Source: Massariosphaeria phaeospora
Taxonomy: Eukaryota; Ascomycota; Dothideomycetes; Pleosporales
Direction of reading: 5' to 3'
Length of the DNA: 64,000 nt
Assembly (NCBI GenBank): GCA_011032825.1
Contig: JAADJZ010000003.1
Span: forward strand, 372,001-436,000
Of the stretch, positions 11,340 through 21,171 are shown in pieces. Below the pieces are notes generated by a model. The model worked only from the letters and a program-made list of their open reading frames with translations. It made no database searches and was not told the DNA's origin. Within the stretch, counting starts at the first letter, position 1. Every line of letters starts with the position of its first letter. A program made the position numbers and the translations under genes.

Positions 11340-12935
11340 CCAGCTTGAGATTGCAAGATCTTCCGGGTACTTAGATGTAGCGATACCAGTTCGTCCGTAG
11401 CAGTGAGACCGTGTTCAGCTGCAGGGACTAGTTTACACCTGAACGGGGGGCGCCCAAGATATAGAATGTACAATGCCATTGTCGCAAGTAGCGTCTTCCC
11501 CCCCTCCAAGCCACACTCTCCAATCCCCGGCGCCCAAGCCCACTCAAACCCACTCCGGGCCGCGACCAACGCCTTTTCACCCCTAGAAGCTTTGCTCGAT
11601 TAGCCTTGCGCCTCGCCATGGAATAAGTTGATCCATGAACTCTCTACGAGTCCCCGGAACCCAGCGCCCCAACTTCCAAATATCGGGAGGTTCATAGATA
11701 GCAGCCAGCTAGAACAGTACAGCCAGCACCTTGAGTCTCTAAGAGCTGGCATTGATGTGGCTGACTCCGCGACGTCAAAGTCCGCGCGTCGTAGCCCAGC
11801 CTCTCTACTGCATTGTGCAGGTTCCAGATCTCGAAGGACGCGGAAGGCGTAGAGGAATTGGCGCAACGGCACTGTCATTTGTTGCTGGTGTTGGTGCTGC
11901 TGCTCTAGTACTGGCGAGTGCGGCTTGTTGTGTTGGTACTGCTGGCTGTTTGTGAAGATGTATGAGGAGGCTGGATGAAGCCATGGAATTAAGCACTGTG
12001 GTTCCCATCTTGGAGAAACTCCTATATCAAAATTCGTAATAGGGCAAATGGTTATGGGGCAAGCATGAGATGCGAAGCTCACGTTGAGGTATATGAACTC
12101 GATCGATTTGTTGGAAGACTACCTATGCTGCAGCTCTGCTTCAAAACGAGTAGAGAGCATGAGGACGGGATCTTCGAGCATGGAGTTTGTCCCTAGCTCG
12201 TTAGAATTGGTAGTGTCGTGTTATCACAGTCGACTGTCTGCTCACGAAGCTTCATCATTGCATGCTTGTTGAGATGTAAAAGTGTGCTTTGCAACTATCT
12301 ATGTATAATGTCACCGCTCTCGGAACACCGTTGCTTCCTCAAGATGTTGGCTACCTCCTTCGATGGCTCTGCTACCTCCTTCGATGGCTCAGGCGTAGGC
12401 ACCTCTGTATAACCACCGTTGACCCATGACGTCCTCGTTGCTCCATACTAGGTAACATCTTGTTCTTGTCGAGCGGAGGCGGGAGATGAAGTTGTGGAGG
12501 CGAACACAGAAGCCGGTGGTGTGAGAGGTCCCACGTTTGTCTTTTCTACGAAGACGCGGCGGAAGTCGGATCTTTGCGTCGCTGACTCGAGCGGCGGTGT
12601 AATGGGACGCCATATTTGGTCGACCCACCCACCATTCCATTTCCACCCACAGCTCGAAAACATGTAAATTCCCAAAGATCACAGTCCATCCTCAGGATCT
12701 TTCGGAGCTGGCTGGGATGCGTTAGTACATGCCAAGGCTGAGCCTGAATACCAAGAAGGGGTCACGTACCCTGGTCGCCTCAAAGGCATTGACGACATCG
12801 TCCGCGTCGACGCTATCATCGTAGGCTCCTCGAGCCATTGGAGCTACCTTGTGCGTTCGGTAATTGAGGTCAGCCTCCAGTCTAGTTACAGCATCGAGGG
12901 AGAACTTACTATCATCTTCGCATGGACAATACCAC
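11340..12935. other. No supported gene; two short direct repeats
   Basis: Only short frames on both strands. A 21-bp unit, GCTACCTCCTTCGATGGCTC, is repeated head to tail at 12350 and 12371. A GCTGGTGTTGGTGCTGCTGCT stretch near 11880 creates Gln-rich minus-strand frames that are probably artefacts. Confidence 0.45.
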
Positions 12936-12939
12936 GAGG

Positions 12940-13345
12940 TCTCCGTAGGTTGCCGGATGGGCAGTCATGTCCTGTCCATATTCGCCGTACTCACCCCTAG
13001 GTTGCAGGGTGAGCAGGTATGTTCTGCCCACCCGTAGGTTGCAGGATGGGCAGTCATGTTCTGCCCATCCGTAGGTTGCAGGGTGGGCAGTCATGTTCTG
13101 CCCGTATTCGCCGTAGTCACGCTCACCCTTAGATTGAGGTTGAGGGGGACGGAAGGATGAAGGGTGGTCCCAGGGTGAGCGTGCATGTTCTGCCCGTATT
13201 CGCCGTAGTCGCCGCTGGTTGCAGGGTGAGCAAGAATGCCCTTTCCAGCGGCGGACGTAGACTACGGCGAAAAACGGACAGGATACGGCGAATAACGGGC
13301 AGTGTACGGCGAATTTGGACAGGACACAGCGAATATGGACAGGAC
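12940..13345 (-). repeat. Minisatellite encoding HPATYG / EYGQNMTAHPATYG-like units
   Basis: CCGTAGGTTGCAGG recurs near 12942, 12997, 13031 and 13069, in 34-38 bp units with an optional ~17-bp TATTCGCCGTA insert. A second block at 13255-13340 repeats ATACGGCGAATNNNGGACAGG. Read on the minus strand the units give EYGQNMTAHPATYG and FAVHCPLFAV-type peptides inside an open frame of 177 codons (13445-12912). Copies of the same module occur on the plus strand at 14253-14310, 14388-14425 and 15096-15130. It may be an expanding coding minisatellite of a lost gene. Confidence 0.6.
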
Positions 13346-14252
13346 CGTCTTCGTCGCGATCTATACGTTGGTATGAGCAACCAACCGCTGTTCGAGAGGT
13401 CAGTCTTCGATATGTTTGCAGCTTGAAAGGAGAACTTACCACCAAAAGGTGCGGAGGCGAGGAAGGTGTCTGAGTGAGGCAGGTAAAATCTCTGCGGCAA
13501 GAATGTGGGCACTGGGCAACAAGCGAAGGCTTGGCGGGTTGCTTAGTCAGGGGGCGGCGTTAAGGTGAGTCACTACACCCGCGGTTGGAGATACAGTATG
13601 GAAGCAGCCTTCCAAGATCACGAATATCCCAGCACAAGAGCATTTGGGCTGCGGGCTTTCTTGAACAGGCGCTCTTCGAGTGCACGTTGAACTTCGTGTC
13701 TCAGAAGCTTGCAGTGCCATCTTTGCAAGTGTTTTGGACGGCTAGCAACTTTGGCCCGGCCTGGCGTCACTGCCGCGATACCAGTTGCTCAGTGTTTTGT
13801 TCCCCGTCCACGTGACTTTACGGGCTTGGCAGCCCACAGACTTCACTTGACGCTGGCCAAATCGCGTGCACGGACGTACGGACGCTCGAAAACTCTCGCC
13901 TTCAGTCGATCTCGACTTCCCACGCCCTTACCTTCGCTTTCCTATACCATAGCCTTCCTATACCATAGCCTTCCCATAGCCAAGTTCTGCTTCTGCAACA
14001 CTTTCCGTGTCAAGCAGGAGAGAGACCCAGCCCAGGTGGCCGCCGCCCACACCGATTTCGGCGAGGCCAGGCCAAGTCGAGACATGTAAGTTGGGCTGCT
14101 TCAGACCGTGAAGTCACCAGTCAGCAGCTAACCAGAGAAGCATCAACTACGACGATCCCCCTCCTCGGGACAGCCCCCTGGGCGGTGCGAGCGACCCTAT
14201 AAATGACAGATGCAACGAACGCAACGATAGGTCGTGATTGTAACGACAGGGT

Positions 14253-14425
14253 CGTAGACTACGGCGAATATGGGCAGAACATGCCCGCTCACCCTGCAAC
14301 CTAAGGGTGAGCGGAGCCGTTGAGAGGCCACAGCTGTATGGAGAAATCACCAATGCTGGGAAGCTGGCCCAGAGCGTGGGCGTATACCCACTCACCCTGA
14401 AACCTACGGCGACCCCTCTGTTAGG
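14253..14425 (+). repeat. Dispersed plus-strand copies of the HPATYG module
   Basis: At 14253-14310 the plus strand reads DYGEYGQNMPAHPAT, nearly the same peptide as the minus-strand array at 13 kb. At 14388-14425 it reads HPETYGDPSVRI, and at 15096-15130 HPATYGDPSVGI. The last two share the tail CCTACGGCGACCCCTCTGT at base level. The module is therefore inverted relative to the main array and lies next to the 240-bp duplicated coding segment. Confidence 0.5.
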
Positions 14426-14460
14426 ATCGCCCGATAAGCTATTGGTTTCGGATCAAGACC

Positions 14461-14997
14461 TCCAATGCTGCCACCAACAAAGCCACTGCCAAGACTGCTG
14501 AACCCGTCAAGCCTCGACTCTTGCACGGAGGCTACAATCCAAAAATCCACGATAGCTACAATCCAAATGCGGACTATGCTGTTCTTGCGCGCCAACAAGA
14601 GCAGGAAGAGGGGGAAGCTGCCCGTGCTGCCCGTGATGTTGGCATTGGATCATATCCTAAGGCATACGCCAACAGATCTCCGTCCAACGCCTTCAACGCC
14701 TCCAATGCTGCCACCAACAAAGCCACTGCCAACACTGCTGAACCTGTCAAGCCTCGACTTTTGCACGGAGGCTACAATCCGAAAATCCACGGTAGCTACA
14801 ATCCAAATGCGGACTATGCTGTTCTTGCGCGCCAGCAAGAGGAGGAGGAGGAAGCTGCCCGTGCTGCCCGTGCTGCCCGTGCTGCAACTGTCGCTTCCCG
14901 CCAACAGGTCAGTAACGATGGATACTCCGTGACGGCACGTTTCAACCGCTTCAATGGACGTTTCCAAGACAGCTATGCGACCTTCCCGTCCCAATGA
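14461..14997 (+). pseudogene. Coding-like segment with 240-bp tandem duplication (GGYNPKIHGSYNPNADYA module)
   Basis: CTCCAATGCTGCCACCAACAAAG at 14461 recurs exactly 240 bp later at 14701, and the homology runs to about 14880. One open frame spans both copies. Each copy reads NAATNKATA.TAEPVKPRLLHGGYNPKIH.SYNPNADYAVLARQQE, followed by an acidic, Glu/Ala/Arg-rich stretch. The frame ends with a FNRFNGRFQDSYATFPSQ tail at 14997. There is no ATG in a good position: the frame is open upstream without a start. It is probably the 3' exon of a gene whose front is gone. I do not recognise the family; the repeated YNP..HGSYNPNADYA pattern suggests a short structural or binding module. Confidence 0.5.
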
Positions 14998-15055
14998 TCC
15001 ACCTGGATCGCCTGTGGCAACTGTAGGCCCAGGGTTACAGCGTGAAGAGGGACTT
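14980..15055 (+). repeat. ~70-bp segment also present (inverted) at 50.15-50.23 kb
   Basis: From CGTCCCAATGAT through GATCGCCTG, GGCCCAGGG and GAGGGAC, this stretch matches the reverse complement of about 50155-50232 with scattered mismatches. At 50 kb the minus frame reads MIHLDRLRQLGAQGYRM. The shared piece joins two otherwise unrelated mosaics 35 kb apart. Confidence 0.6.
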
Positions 15056-15079
15056 GGAAAAGGATCCGCAGTGAGCCTG

Positions 15080-15539
15080 TAGAGGTGCCTGTGCAGGTTC
15101 ACCCTGCAACCTACGGCGACCCCTCTGTCGGAATCAGCCGCTGAAGGTGTCGTGGGTGAAGCCTATCAAGTTGACTTCTCGTGCGACCATGATACTGGCA
15201 CAGTGTTGCGCATATTTGGGGCCCAAGAACCCCTCAAAGCAGAAATACAGACTCTTCAAGAGTTTCAGGATCTCACCGGGATGTCACAGGTTGCATCCAT
15301 CATCAATGCAATATCCGCAATGGCGAAACCGAACGACTCCTCGCGTGCCGCCGCGACTGACAAGACCTCTCCAGAGGGGGGATTGTTACCCTCTTACACT
15401 GCTTGCTCTGGTCCTTGTGGCGATCAGAAGGCCAGGCGAAGACTCGAACAATGTAAGCACTCCAGCTTTTGTATACCTCCACACAACACTGCTAACCGAT
15501 ATAGTAGTCCTTGCAAAGAGGCATGTACGGCCTCTCTGA
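15080..15539 (+). pseudogene. Exon fragment with a retained canonical intron
   Basis: An ATG-less open frame, reading VVGEAYQVDFSCDHDTGTV..LRIFGAQEPL..EIQTLQEFQDLTGMSQVASIINAISAM.., runs to 15452. There a GTAAGC..TGCTAACCGATATAG intron of 52 bp (15453-15504) follows; splicing would give a short LVLAKRHVRPL end at 15539. Unspliced, the frame instead continues to 15592. The frame opens after a TAG just upstream and has no start codon. I do not recognise the protein. It lies directly after an HPATYGD copy. Confidence 0.4.
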
Positions 15540-15600
15540 GCAGTCCCTCCAAGCAGAGCACCTATGCAAAGCCCCCTGGCTTCACTTTCTAACACATACT

Positions 15601-15992
15601 CTCCCCGCCGCCGCCGACACCTGCGAAACGGAACAAAGTGTTCGGTGGGTTCGTAAATGACTCCAACGAATCGGACGCTGCTCCGCCGCCATGGGGAAGC
15701 TCGATTATGCCCAAATCCGAGCAGCCCTCAAGAAGAACGCTGAAGACAAAACTAAAGCCCCTGTCAGGAGTATAACGGTTCCCTTTCGCTGTAATAGCGA
15801 GTGTCTACAAGTTGCATCAGCCGCGTCCGCACCCTCTCAATCGATACAGCCCGTCTCATCGGCGTCATGGCTGAAGCTATGGCGAGCAATGTCGCCGAGC
15901 AACTTGTCCAGGCCCACCAACTAATCTGGACCGACCGAGAGCAGCAGATGATGACCACAGGCATGGGAACCCATAAGGAGTTTGCATGAGGT
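15601..15992 (+). pseudogene. Coding-like scraps (PPPPPTPAKRNKVFGGFVND; AEAMASNVAEQLVQAHQLIW)
   Basis: Two frames look coding by residue choice. One (about 15601-15780) begins with a proline run and reads AKRNKVFGGFVNDSNESDAA before PPPWGSS. It stays in the unspliced frame of the preceding segment after one TAA stop. The other (15801-15989) contains TARLIGVMAEAMASNVAEQL, then TDREQQMMTTGMGTHKEF. The GMGTHKE ending resembles the GMGTHQEIQARL module repeated just downstream. Neither has a start codon I would trust. I do not recognise the family. Confidence 0.35.
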
Positions 15993-16039
15993 GTAGTCAG
16001 AAATCTTGACCAGCCTCATGCCGATTCCCTCTCCACCAA

Positions 16040-16295
16040 GTCGCCAACAGGCATGAGAACACATCAGGAGATCCAGGCTCGTCTCGACATGATGCTAACG
16101 CGACTCTTGGGTCGGTCCCTCCATCCGAAGAACCTTTGACGTTCTCGAAGATCTGCCGATTTCCTCTCCTGCCAATTTCCTCTCCAGCCGCTTCGCCAAC
16201 AGGCATGGGAACACATCAGGAGATTCAGGCTCGTCTCGAAATGATGCTAACGCGACTCTTGGGTCGATCCCTCCATCGGCTGGAGGTGCTTCGAC
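16040..16295 (+). repeat. 152-bp tandem duplication encoding GMGTHQEIQARLEMMLTRLL
   Basis: GCCAACAGGCATG at 16043 recurs at 16195. Both copies encode a helix-like TGM(G/R)THQEIQARL(E/D)MMLTRLLGRS peptide, and a shorter relative lies at 15950. In-frame stops follow each copy, so this is a decayed duplicated exon rather than a live gene. Confidence 0.5.
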
Positions 16296-16394
16296 TTCGA
16301 CTCCTTACATACGTTAGGACAAGAGCCGACAGAACGGTTCCATATAGAACCAATACCACGCAACGGAAAACGAACCCTGGAAGGAATGTACGAC

Positions 16395-16735
16395 GTCCGC
16401 GGAGGTCGCGGTGGCCAAGTCCCCACTCCGCAAGGCCCCGTCGGAGGTATCAACAAGAGCCGCAACGGAAAACAGCGCGCCGCTGTTCCCACTGCTCCAG
16501 CCCCCAAGGCTGACGGTGGCGAAGCCAAGATCATTGTGTCCCACTGCTCCGGCCCCAAAGGCTGGCGGTGGCAGATCATGGTGGCCGTGTCCCCACTTCG
16601 CAAGGCCTAGTTGGAGGTATCAGCAAGAGCCGCAATGGCAAACAGCGCGTCGCTGTTCCCACTGCCCCGGCCCCCAAGGCTGACGGTGGCGAAGCGAAAA
16701 TCATGGTATCCCGTCTGATGTTCTCGGATGCACTG
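16395..16735 (+). pseudogene. ALY/Yra1 (THO4) linker fragment in 170-bp tandem copies
   Basis: GTGGCC(A/G)(A/T)GTCCCCACT at 16411 and 16581 starts a 170-bp unit. Both copies encode GG(Q/R)VPTPQGPVGG.NKSRNGK, then QRAAVPTAPAPKADGGEAKI(I/M)VS. The first copy is preceded by MYDVRGGRGG. The order is an RGG stretch, a linker and then AKIIVS, which is where the RRM beta-1 strand of fungal ALY/REF mRNA-export adaptors (Yra1/Mlo3) begins. The RRM itself is missing here and a degenerate third partial copy sits between the two. The assignment rests on order and wording of the motifs and on neighbouring ALY scraps, not on a search. Confidence 0.55.
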
Positions 16736-16739
16736 TTTC

Positions 16740-17500
16740 TCCCCTGTCGATTCCCTCTCCAGTAAATCTCGTTCGCCCGCCAATGGGGCTTCGGCCACAT
16801 GACGAATATTGGAACTGAGACATGCGGCGGAGATCGTCGTCGACACCCGCACCAGGACGTCAAACCACCATTGTGATGAGTGCCGAGCGACTGGCGACAG
16901 TATCTCAGTCAACCTCAATGCTGTCCGACCGCCGCGTCACAATCTCGAGTATGGAGTATATGGCCACAGGTTCTGATCTCCTTCTTTTTGAGTCTGAGTG
17001 CGTTCGGTCTGCTCAACAAACCTGCAAACAGGCTGGAGACATTCGATCGAATCAATGGAGCCAAGCTGGTCATGAACAATGGCCAATCGATGTTCATTCC
17101 ATACTCGACAATTGCAGTCTCGCGCACAAGCACTGTTTTCAACCTCCCACTCTCCCGCCTATTCATACTCGACAGTTGCAGGCTACCGAGCCCGGCAACA
17201 GCGCCGAATACCCCATGGATCTCTCCTAGGGGAACTTGTCAATTTACTGACCCTCCCTTTCTTCCTCATCATTGCATTGCATTGGCGCGAGAAACCGGCT
17301 GTTTTTTTCTCCATCTACATGGCGGGCAAGAGTCTCAAGGTCGCCCCAACAATGTCGAGCGTGACCCGCCCGAGCCATCCGGCAACCGCAACAAGCTCAA
17401 GCGCAAGGCCTCCGTCGCGAACATGCCCGACGCTGCGATGCAGCTTATGGAGTTTCGATATGTTCATTACGGACATCAACTTAAGTGCGCATGAGCCTCG
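16740..17500 (+). other. Coding-like scraps, family unknown
   Basis: Short stretches in different plus frames read as plausible protein. These include KPANRLETFDRINGAKLVMN followed by NGQSMFIPYSTIA (about 17015-17110) and GNRNKLKRKASVANMPDAAM (about 17384-17445). They are separated by frame changes and stops. No introns were assigned with confidence. Confidence 0.25.
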
Positions 17501-17679
17501 TTCCTGACCACCGCTGCTAAGGTGGATACCACAGCTTCGCCATCGGCAAAGATGGTCATATCTAGTCTTGGGGTGCGAACAACTACTGCGAGACCGGAAA
17601 TTCTTCACTGCATCCGGCTACCAACTGTCGCGCGACCGTCGACCTTCTGCCACGCGTCTTCGCAGCCTGCGCTGTGTCA

Positions 17680-17765
17680 CGTGAAGCTCAACTCCCTCGA
17701 AACTCGAAACTCCACCGACAGAATGTCGACCGGCAAACTCGCAATGTCGCTTGATGTCGGAAATG
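17680..17765 (+). pseudogene. ALY/Yra1 start fragment (MSTGKLAMSLD), copy 1
   Basis: ATG at 17723 opens MSTGKLAMSLD, the N-terminal UAP56/Sub2-binding motif of ALY/REF proteins (human form ends MSLDDII). The 5' flank AACTCCACCGACAGA is almost the same as that of the second copy at 40887 (AACTCAACCGACAGC). After MSLD the frame turns into VGNAGEDNAS.., unlike ALY, so the fragment ends there. Confidence 0.55.
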
Positions 17766-18215
17766 CGGGAGAGGACAACGCCAGCGTTCTCGCTCCTTGG
17801 ATCATCCACAGTCTGGACAATCTCCAGGTGGAGGCCACCGCTCGAGCTACCGCTAACTGCCACACTTCTCTTTCGGACTTTCAGGAAACAAGAACAACCT
17901 CCAGACGTCGGAACAGAGGAGGGTGCTACCGGTACGGCCTGGTGCTTAGATCCAGTCAAAATGCAAGCTCCGCACCATCGAGGAGAGAGGCGATGACGCA
18001 GGCGCTTTCTCAGAGGCGACTACCATGGTTTCCCCTACACACTAGTGGAAACCTCTAGAGAATCAACTCTAGTTCTATCAAAACGAGAGTAGACGGAGCA
18101 ATAATCAACCGGTTAACCTGTAGCAAAGGACTCACCTTACCCAAGAATCAAAAGGTTGTTGAAGATACGTATAAACGAATAAGCGCAGCACTAGCGCCTT
18201 CGAACTTGATAGCCA

Positions 18216-18517
18216 CTTCAGATATCCTCCGGCTTCATCGCTATAGGCCTTAGATACCTCCCCCAGACTATGGTATGGGACAACACATGGCCCAGCAAGA
18301 AGACTTCCTCCGGCTTTACCGCTATCAGATGCCTCCCCCGGACTATGGTACGGGGCAACACATGGCTCAGCAAGAAGACTTCCGCCAGCAGGGCATGTAT
18401 GCCGAACCCGTACAGGGCGATCCCAACGCATACGGGCAGCCGGAGATATTCGATCCCGCCGCCATAGTGAAGAGGATCGTCGAGAGCTCATTGCTCGTCA
18501 ATCCGACCGCTCCCTGA
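18216..18517 (+). pseudogene. ~80-bp tandem duplication encoding PPPDYG.GQHMAQQEDF
   Basis: CTCCGGCTT(C/T)A.CGCTAT..CCTCCCCC.GACTATGG occurs at 18226 and 18307. The open frame reads MGQHMAQQEDFLRLYRYQMP, then PPDYGTGQHMAQQEDFRQQG and a YAEPVQGDPNAYGQPEIFDP section, ending AIVKRIVESSLLVNPTAP at the stop (18517). The first copy is preceded by an in-frame TAG. It looks like the C-terminal exon of an unknown Gln/Pro-rich protein, duplicated once. Confidence 0.4.
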
Positions 18518-18529
18518 GTCCGAACAAAG

Positions 18530-19467
18530 AAGAATGTGGACAGCTTGTGGCTCGACTATATACAGAAGTGCGCCGCCGTGGACGATTCATCACTACCCGG
18601 AGCAAAGCGCACCACCGTCCCTACGACCAAGAGCAAGCCCGTGGAGGACTCACTACTATATAGAGGGAAGCGCACAACCTTCCGTGAGATCAAGAGCAAG
18701 TTGGATCTCGACGGAAAGCCAAAGGGCACAGATTGAGTAGTAGAGGATGTTTAGGTTAGGCAGAAGATGTCTGTCCTAGCTTGTGGCTCGACTATATACA
18801 GAAGCGCGCCGCGGAGGTCTTCGTTTCGTACAAGGATTTCGCCGTCGAGAATTTCTTTGACGAGCTGGAGGAGAAAAGCTTCAACGAACTCCGCAAGATC
18901 ACTGACCTCCAAGCACGATTCACGAAGCTCGAGCTCAACGAACTCTACGAGGATTGCAAAGGCGGAATCAAACTCGACGTATTCAGGTTCCCTGCCGCTC
19001 TGGTGAAAATCTTATCGAAACAATGTGGAGGACGGCAAGCAACCCGAGCCCAAGCCATGGGTGAAGACGTTCGCCCTTAGCTTATGGCTCGACTATATAG
19101 GACTCCCCTCCCCCCAACGATGCCGGTCCGCAGTATGAAATCAGCGAGATGGCCGTAGCGGACATCATCGAAATGGTGGCAGGCTTGTTAACCAAAATTA
19201 CGCTGGTTCGAGATGGACCAAAAGGCCCCAGGACCCTCTGCAACAACTGCGGCGATCCCCGAGTCTGCTGCAAGCAGTCCCTCTGTGGAAGATGTGGACG
19301 TTGGAGAAAGGCTTGCTGACCATGTCGACGTGGATATGCAGCTTGCTGACCACGTCGACGTGGATATGCAGTCCGAAATTGAAGACGAGGAGAATGAGCA
19401 TGATGATGACCAGACTCACCACATCTTTGCGAGAGGGATATGGTCTCTGGCTCAGGTCGTACTCTGA
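18530..19467 (+). pseudogene. Three copies of a LWLDYIQK-starting segment plus acidic repeat tail
   Basis: AGCTTGTGGCTCGACTATATA occurs at 18541 and 18777, and with changes at 19079. The first copy runs into VDDSSLPGAKRTT and a stop. The second runs through FVSYKDFAVENFFDELEEKS, a helical Glu/Leu-rich stretch (LRKITDLQARFTKLELNELY) and ends at 19080. The third soon breaks. A separate frame from 19213 has two head-to-tail 30-bp repeats at 19312 and 19342 encoding LADHVDVDMQ, then an acidic stretch. The three starts suggest repeated duplication of one exon. Unknown family. Confidence 0.4.
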
Positions 19468-19509
19468 AGATGTGGAATGTCAAGACAGGAGAGTTCGTCA
19501 ACGGACCTT

Positions 19510-20325
19510 TTGACCGACCTTGGTGGGGTGTCGAGAATTCCGCGATGGTGGAGGAAGACTTTTGATTGGATAGTAGTAGTATAAACGTAATGAAAAACTC
19601 AGTAAGAAACAGCTTTGGAAGTGGTGCTTAAAGTTCGAACCTGCTGAAGTTCCAATTGATTTGATGTATAGCCGCTGGAAGTAGCGACACACCTCCCACA
19701 TCACGCTACAGATCAGGCTGAGCTCTTCGCTGTCGGGGAAGCATGTATCGATAGCTCACAACATCACACAAAGCTTTTCATGATAACTGCGCTTGTGCAC
19801 ACAGGGGAGTAATCGTATTCGAGTAACTTTTCGGAAAACTAGCCCAAAGCCTATCCCATTGAGGAAATTAACTACGTAAAGAAAGCCCCGCGCTTCTACT
19901 TTCAGCCCTAGTGTCTAGCTCCAAACCCAATCACCCAAGCCCAAGCTAACTCCGGTACGCCGTCTGATTCCCAAGCACGCTGAACTTTGTATCCTCCGCT
20001 CGCGGGAAAGGTCTGTACGGCGAGAAAAGGGTATGGTGTGCTGGAGGTTGCGGAGACGAGAGATAATTTTTGGTGGTCGATGTTGAGGAGGTTGGTGGCG
20101 GATTCGGGATCGCAATCATGGGGGCGAGGATCGATGGGCGAGTGCGGGCCACTGAAGTAGGAGTTAGCAACGTTACAAGCAATGCGACTTCGGTGTATAG
20201 ATAAAATCTTCTGTGGGAAGAGGAATCGGTGAGAGCCGATGGGTGAGGGAAGGAAAATGTTTTGTGAAGTTTCTGAAGGGCTTCAAGATCGAGGAAAGCG
20301 GAAAAGAAGGGAAACAGGACGTACG
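19510..20325. other. No supported gene
   Basis: Only short frames. A minus-strand frame of 78 codons (20182-19946) is Pro/Ser/Thr-rich and lies downstream of the 11-mer repeat gene; I could not connect it by a splice without crossing that gene's stop codon. Confidence 0.4.
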
Positions 20326-20333
20326 TGCTGTGG

Positions 20334-20645
20334 CTAGACTATGTCCAGCTCCCGTTCGGTGGCCTCCGCCCAATCGTGGACGGCCTGATTAAGGGCCAGG
20401 AAACGTCCTATGGCTCGGATGATTAATCCCAAGCCTTCACGTCTGGCTCGGATGAGGAATCCCAGGCCTTCACGTATGGCTCCTCGGAGGAATCCCAAGC
20501 CTTCACGTATGGCTCGTCGGAGGAATCCCAAGCCTTCACGTATAGCTCGTCGGAGGAACCCCAAGCCTTCACCATAAATCCCCAGCGCAAGATAGGCGAG
20601 CCAACCGAACAGGATGATCCAGAGGAGAGAGTGTAGGTTGTTCAT
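20334..20645 (-). CDS. Small membrane protein with five 11-residue amphipathic repeats (103 aa)
   Basis: I chose the ATG at 20645 because it begins a hydrophobic helix (MNNLHSLLWIILFGWLAYLA, residues 1-20); the longer frame upstream is Pro/Ser/Thr-rich leader-like sequence and lacks a better start. Residues 26-80 hold five 11-mers of the form EGLGFLRRAIR, encoded by 33-bp repeats at about 20406-20570. The last two are diverged. The tail is LNQAVHDWAEATERELDIV. Tandem 11-mers of this kind form 11/3 amphipathic helices in perilipins, synucleins and apolipoproteins, so association with a membrane or lipid surface is a reasonable inference. A minus-strand AATATA lies about 85 bp upstream of the ATG. 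No intron is needed. Homology is unknown. Confidence 0.55.
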   Translation of the reverse strand: MNNLHSLLWIILFGWLAYLALGIYGEGLGFLRRAIREGLGFLRRAIREGLGFLRGAIREGLGFLIRARREGLGLIIRAIGRFLALNQAVHDWAEATERELDIV

Positions 20646-20727
20646 GTTGGCGGCGTTTTTGATGGTGTGTGAGGATGATGTGGGAAGAGAGGTTGAGGTT
20701 TGAGTACGAGGAGGGTGAGTGGAGGGG

Positions 20728-20733
20728 TATATT
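20728..20733 (-). promoter_or_regulatory. Candidate TATA element for the 11-mer repeat gene
   Basis: TATATT on the plus strand reads AATATA on the minus strand, 83-88 bp upstream of the chosen ATG at 20645. The intervening leader is rich in C and T on the minus strand, as in many fungal leaders. Confidence 0.3.
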
Positions 20734-20912
20734 GCGCTGGGAGTGCGGCCTGGCAAGACGCTCAAACGCGCCTAGCGTTTTTCTCTTCTCTCGCCTTCAC
20801 CTTATCTTCTGGCCGCCGTCTTATCCACTACACTAGTCCCAAAAGACTCGAGATCCTGCTTACTTATCATGCGCGTTGCTACGCCGCGCGCTCGGACCCC
20901 GCCCCCCGTCTC

Positions 20913-21015
20913 TATATAACCAGGCCCCCCCGCCCAATTCACCTTTTTCCTCCAGTTCCTTTGGTAAGTCCTTTCACTCCCCTAGGTTTTCGTTCTCTTA
21001 GCTAACATATCCAAG
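20913..21015 (+). promoter_or_regulatory. TATA box, pyrimidine-rich leader and intron without an evident ORF
   Basis: TCTATATAACC at 20911 is followed about 30 bp later by a C/T-rich leader and a canonical intron, GTAAGT at 20964 to CCAAG at 21015, with branch site GCTAAC at 21001. Downstream the first ATG is followed at once by TAG, and the next, at 21198, opens only about 12 codons. This may be the front of a decayed gene or of a non-coding transcript. It is divergent from the 11-mer repeat gene. Confidence 0.4.
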
Positions 21016-21171
21016 CACTTGTGCTCTGGTCACTGGACTTATAGTTCAGGCATCCGGTAATTCGGATGTAGGTATCTACGGATACTGTCTTAATTACTCG
21101 CTAATCTTTGGAACCGGGCCTCTTCTCCCTGGGCTTGCTCATAGTTGAGGCCACAGTGTCGCTGGTATATT

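Noticed and set aside
12940..13345. CRISPR-like array
   Set aside because: The repeats are contiguous minisatellite units without unique spacers, in a eukaryotic sequence with no cas-like gene.
21040..21085. Hairpin GCATCCGGTAATTCGGATG as a terminator or riboswitch element
   Set aside because: A 6-bp stem alone in a eukaryotic sequence has no supported role; probably chance.
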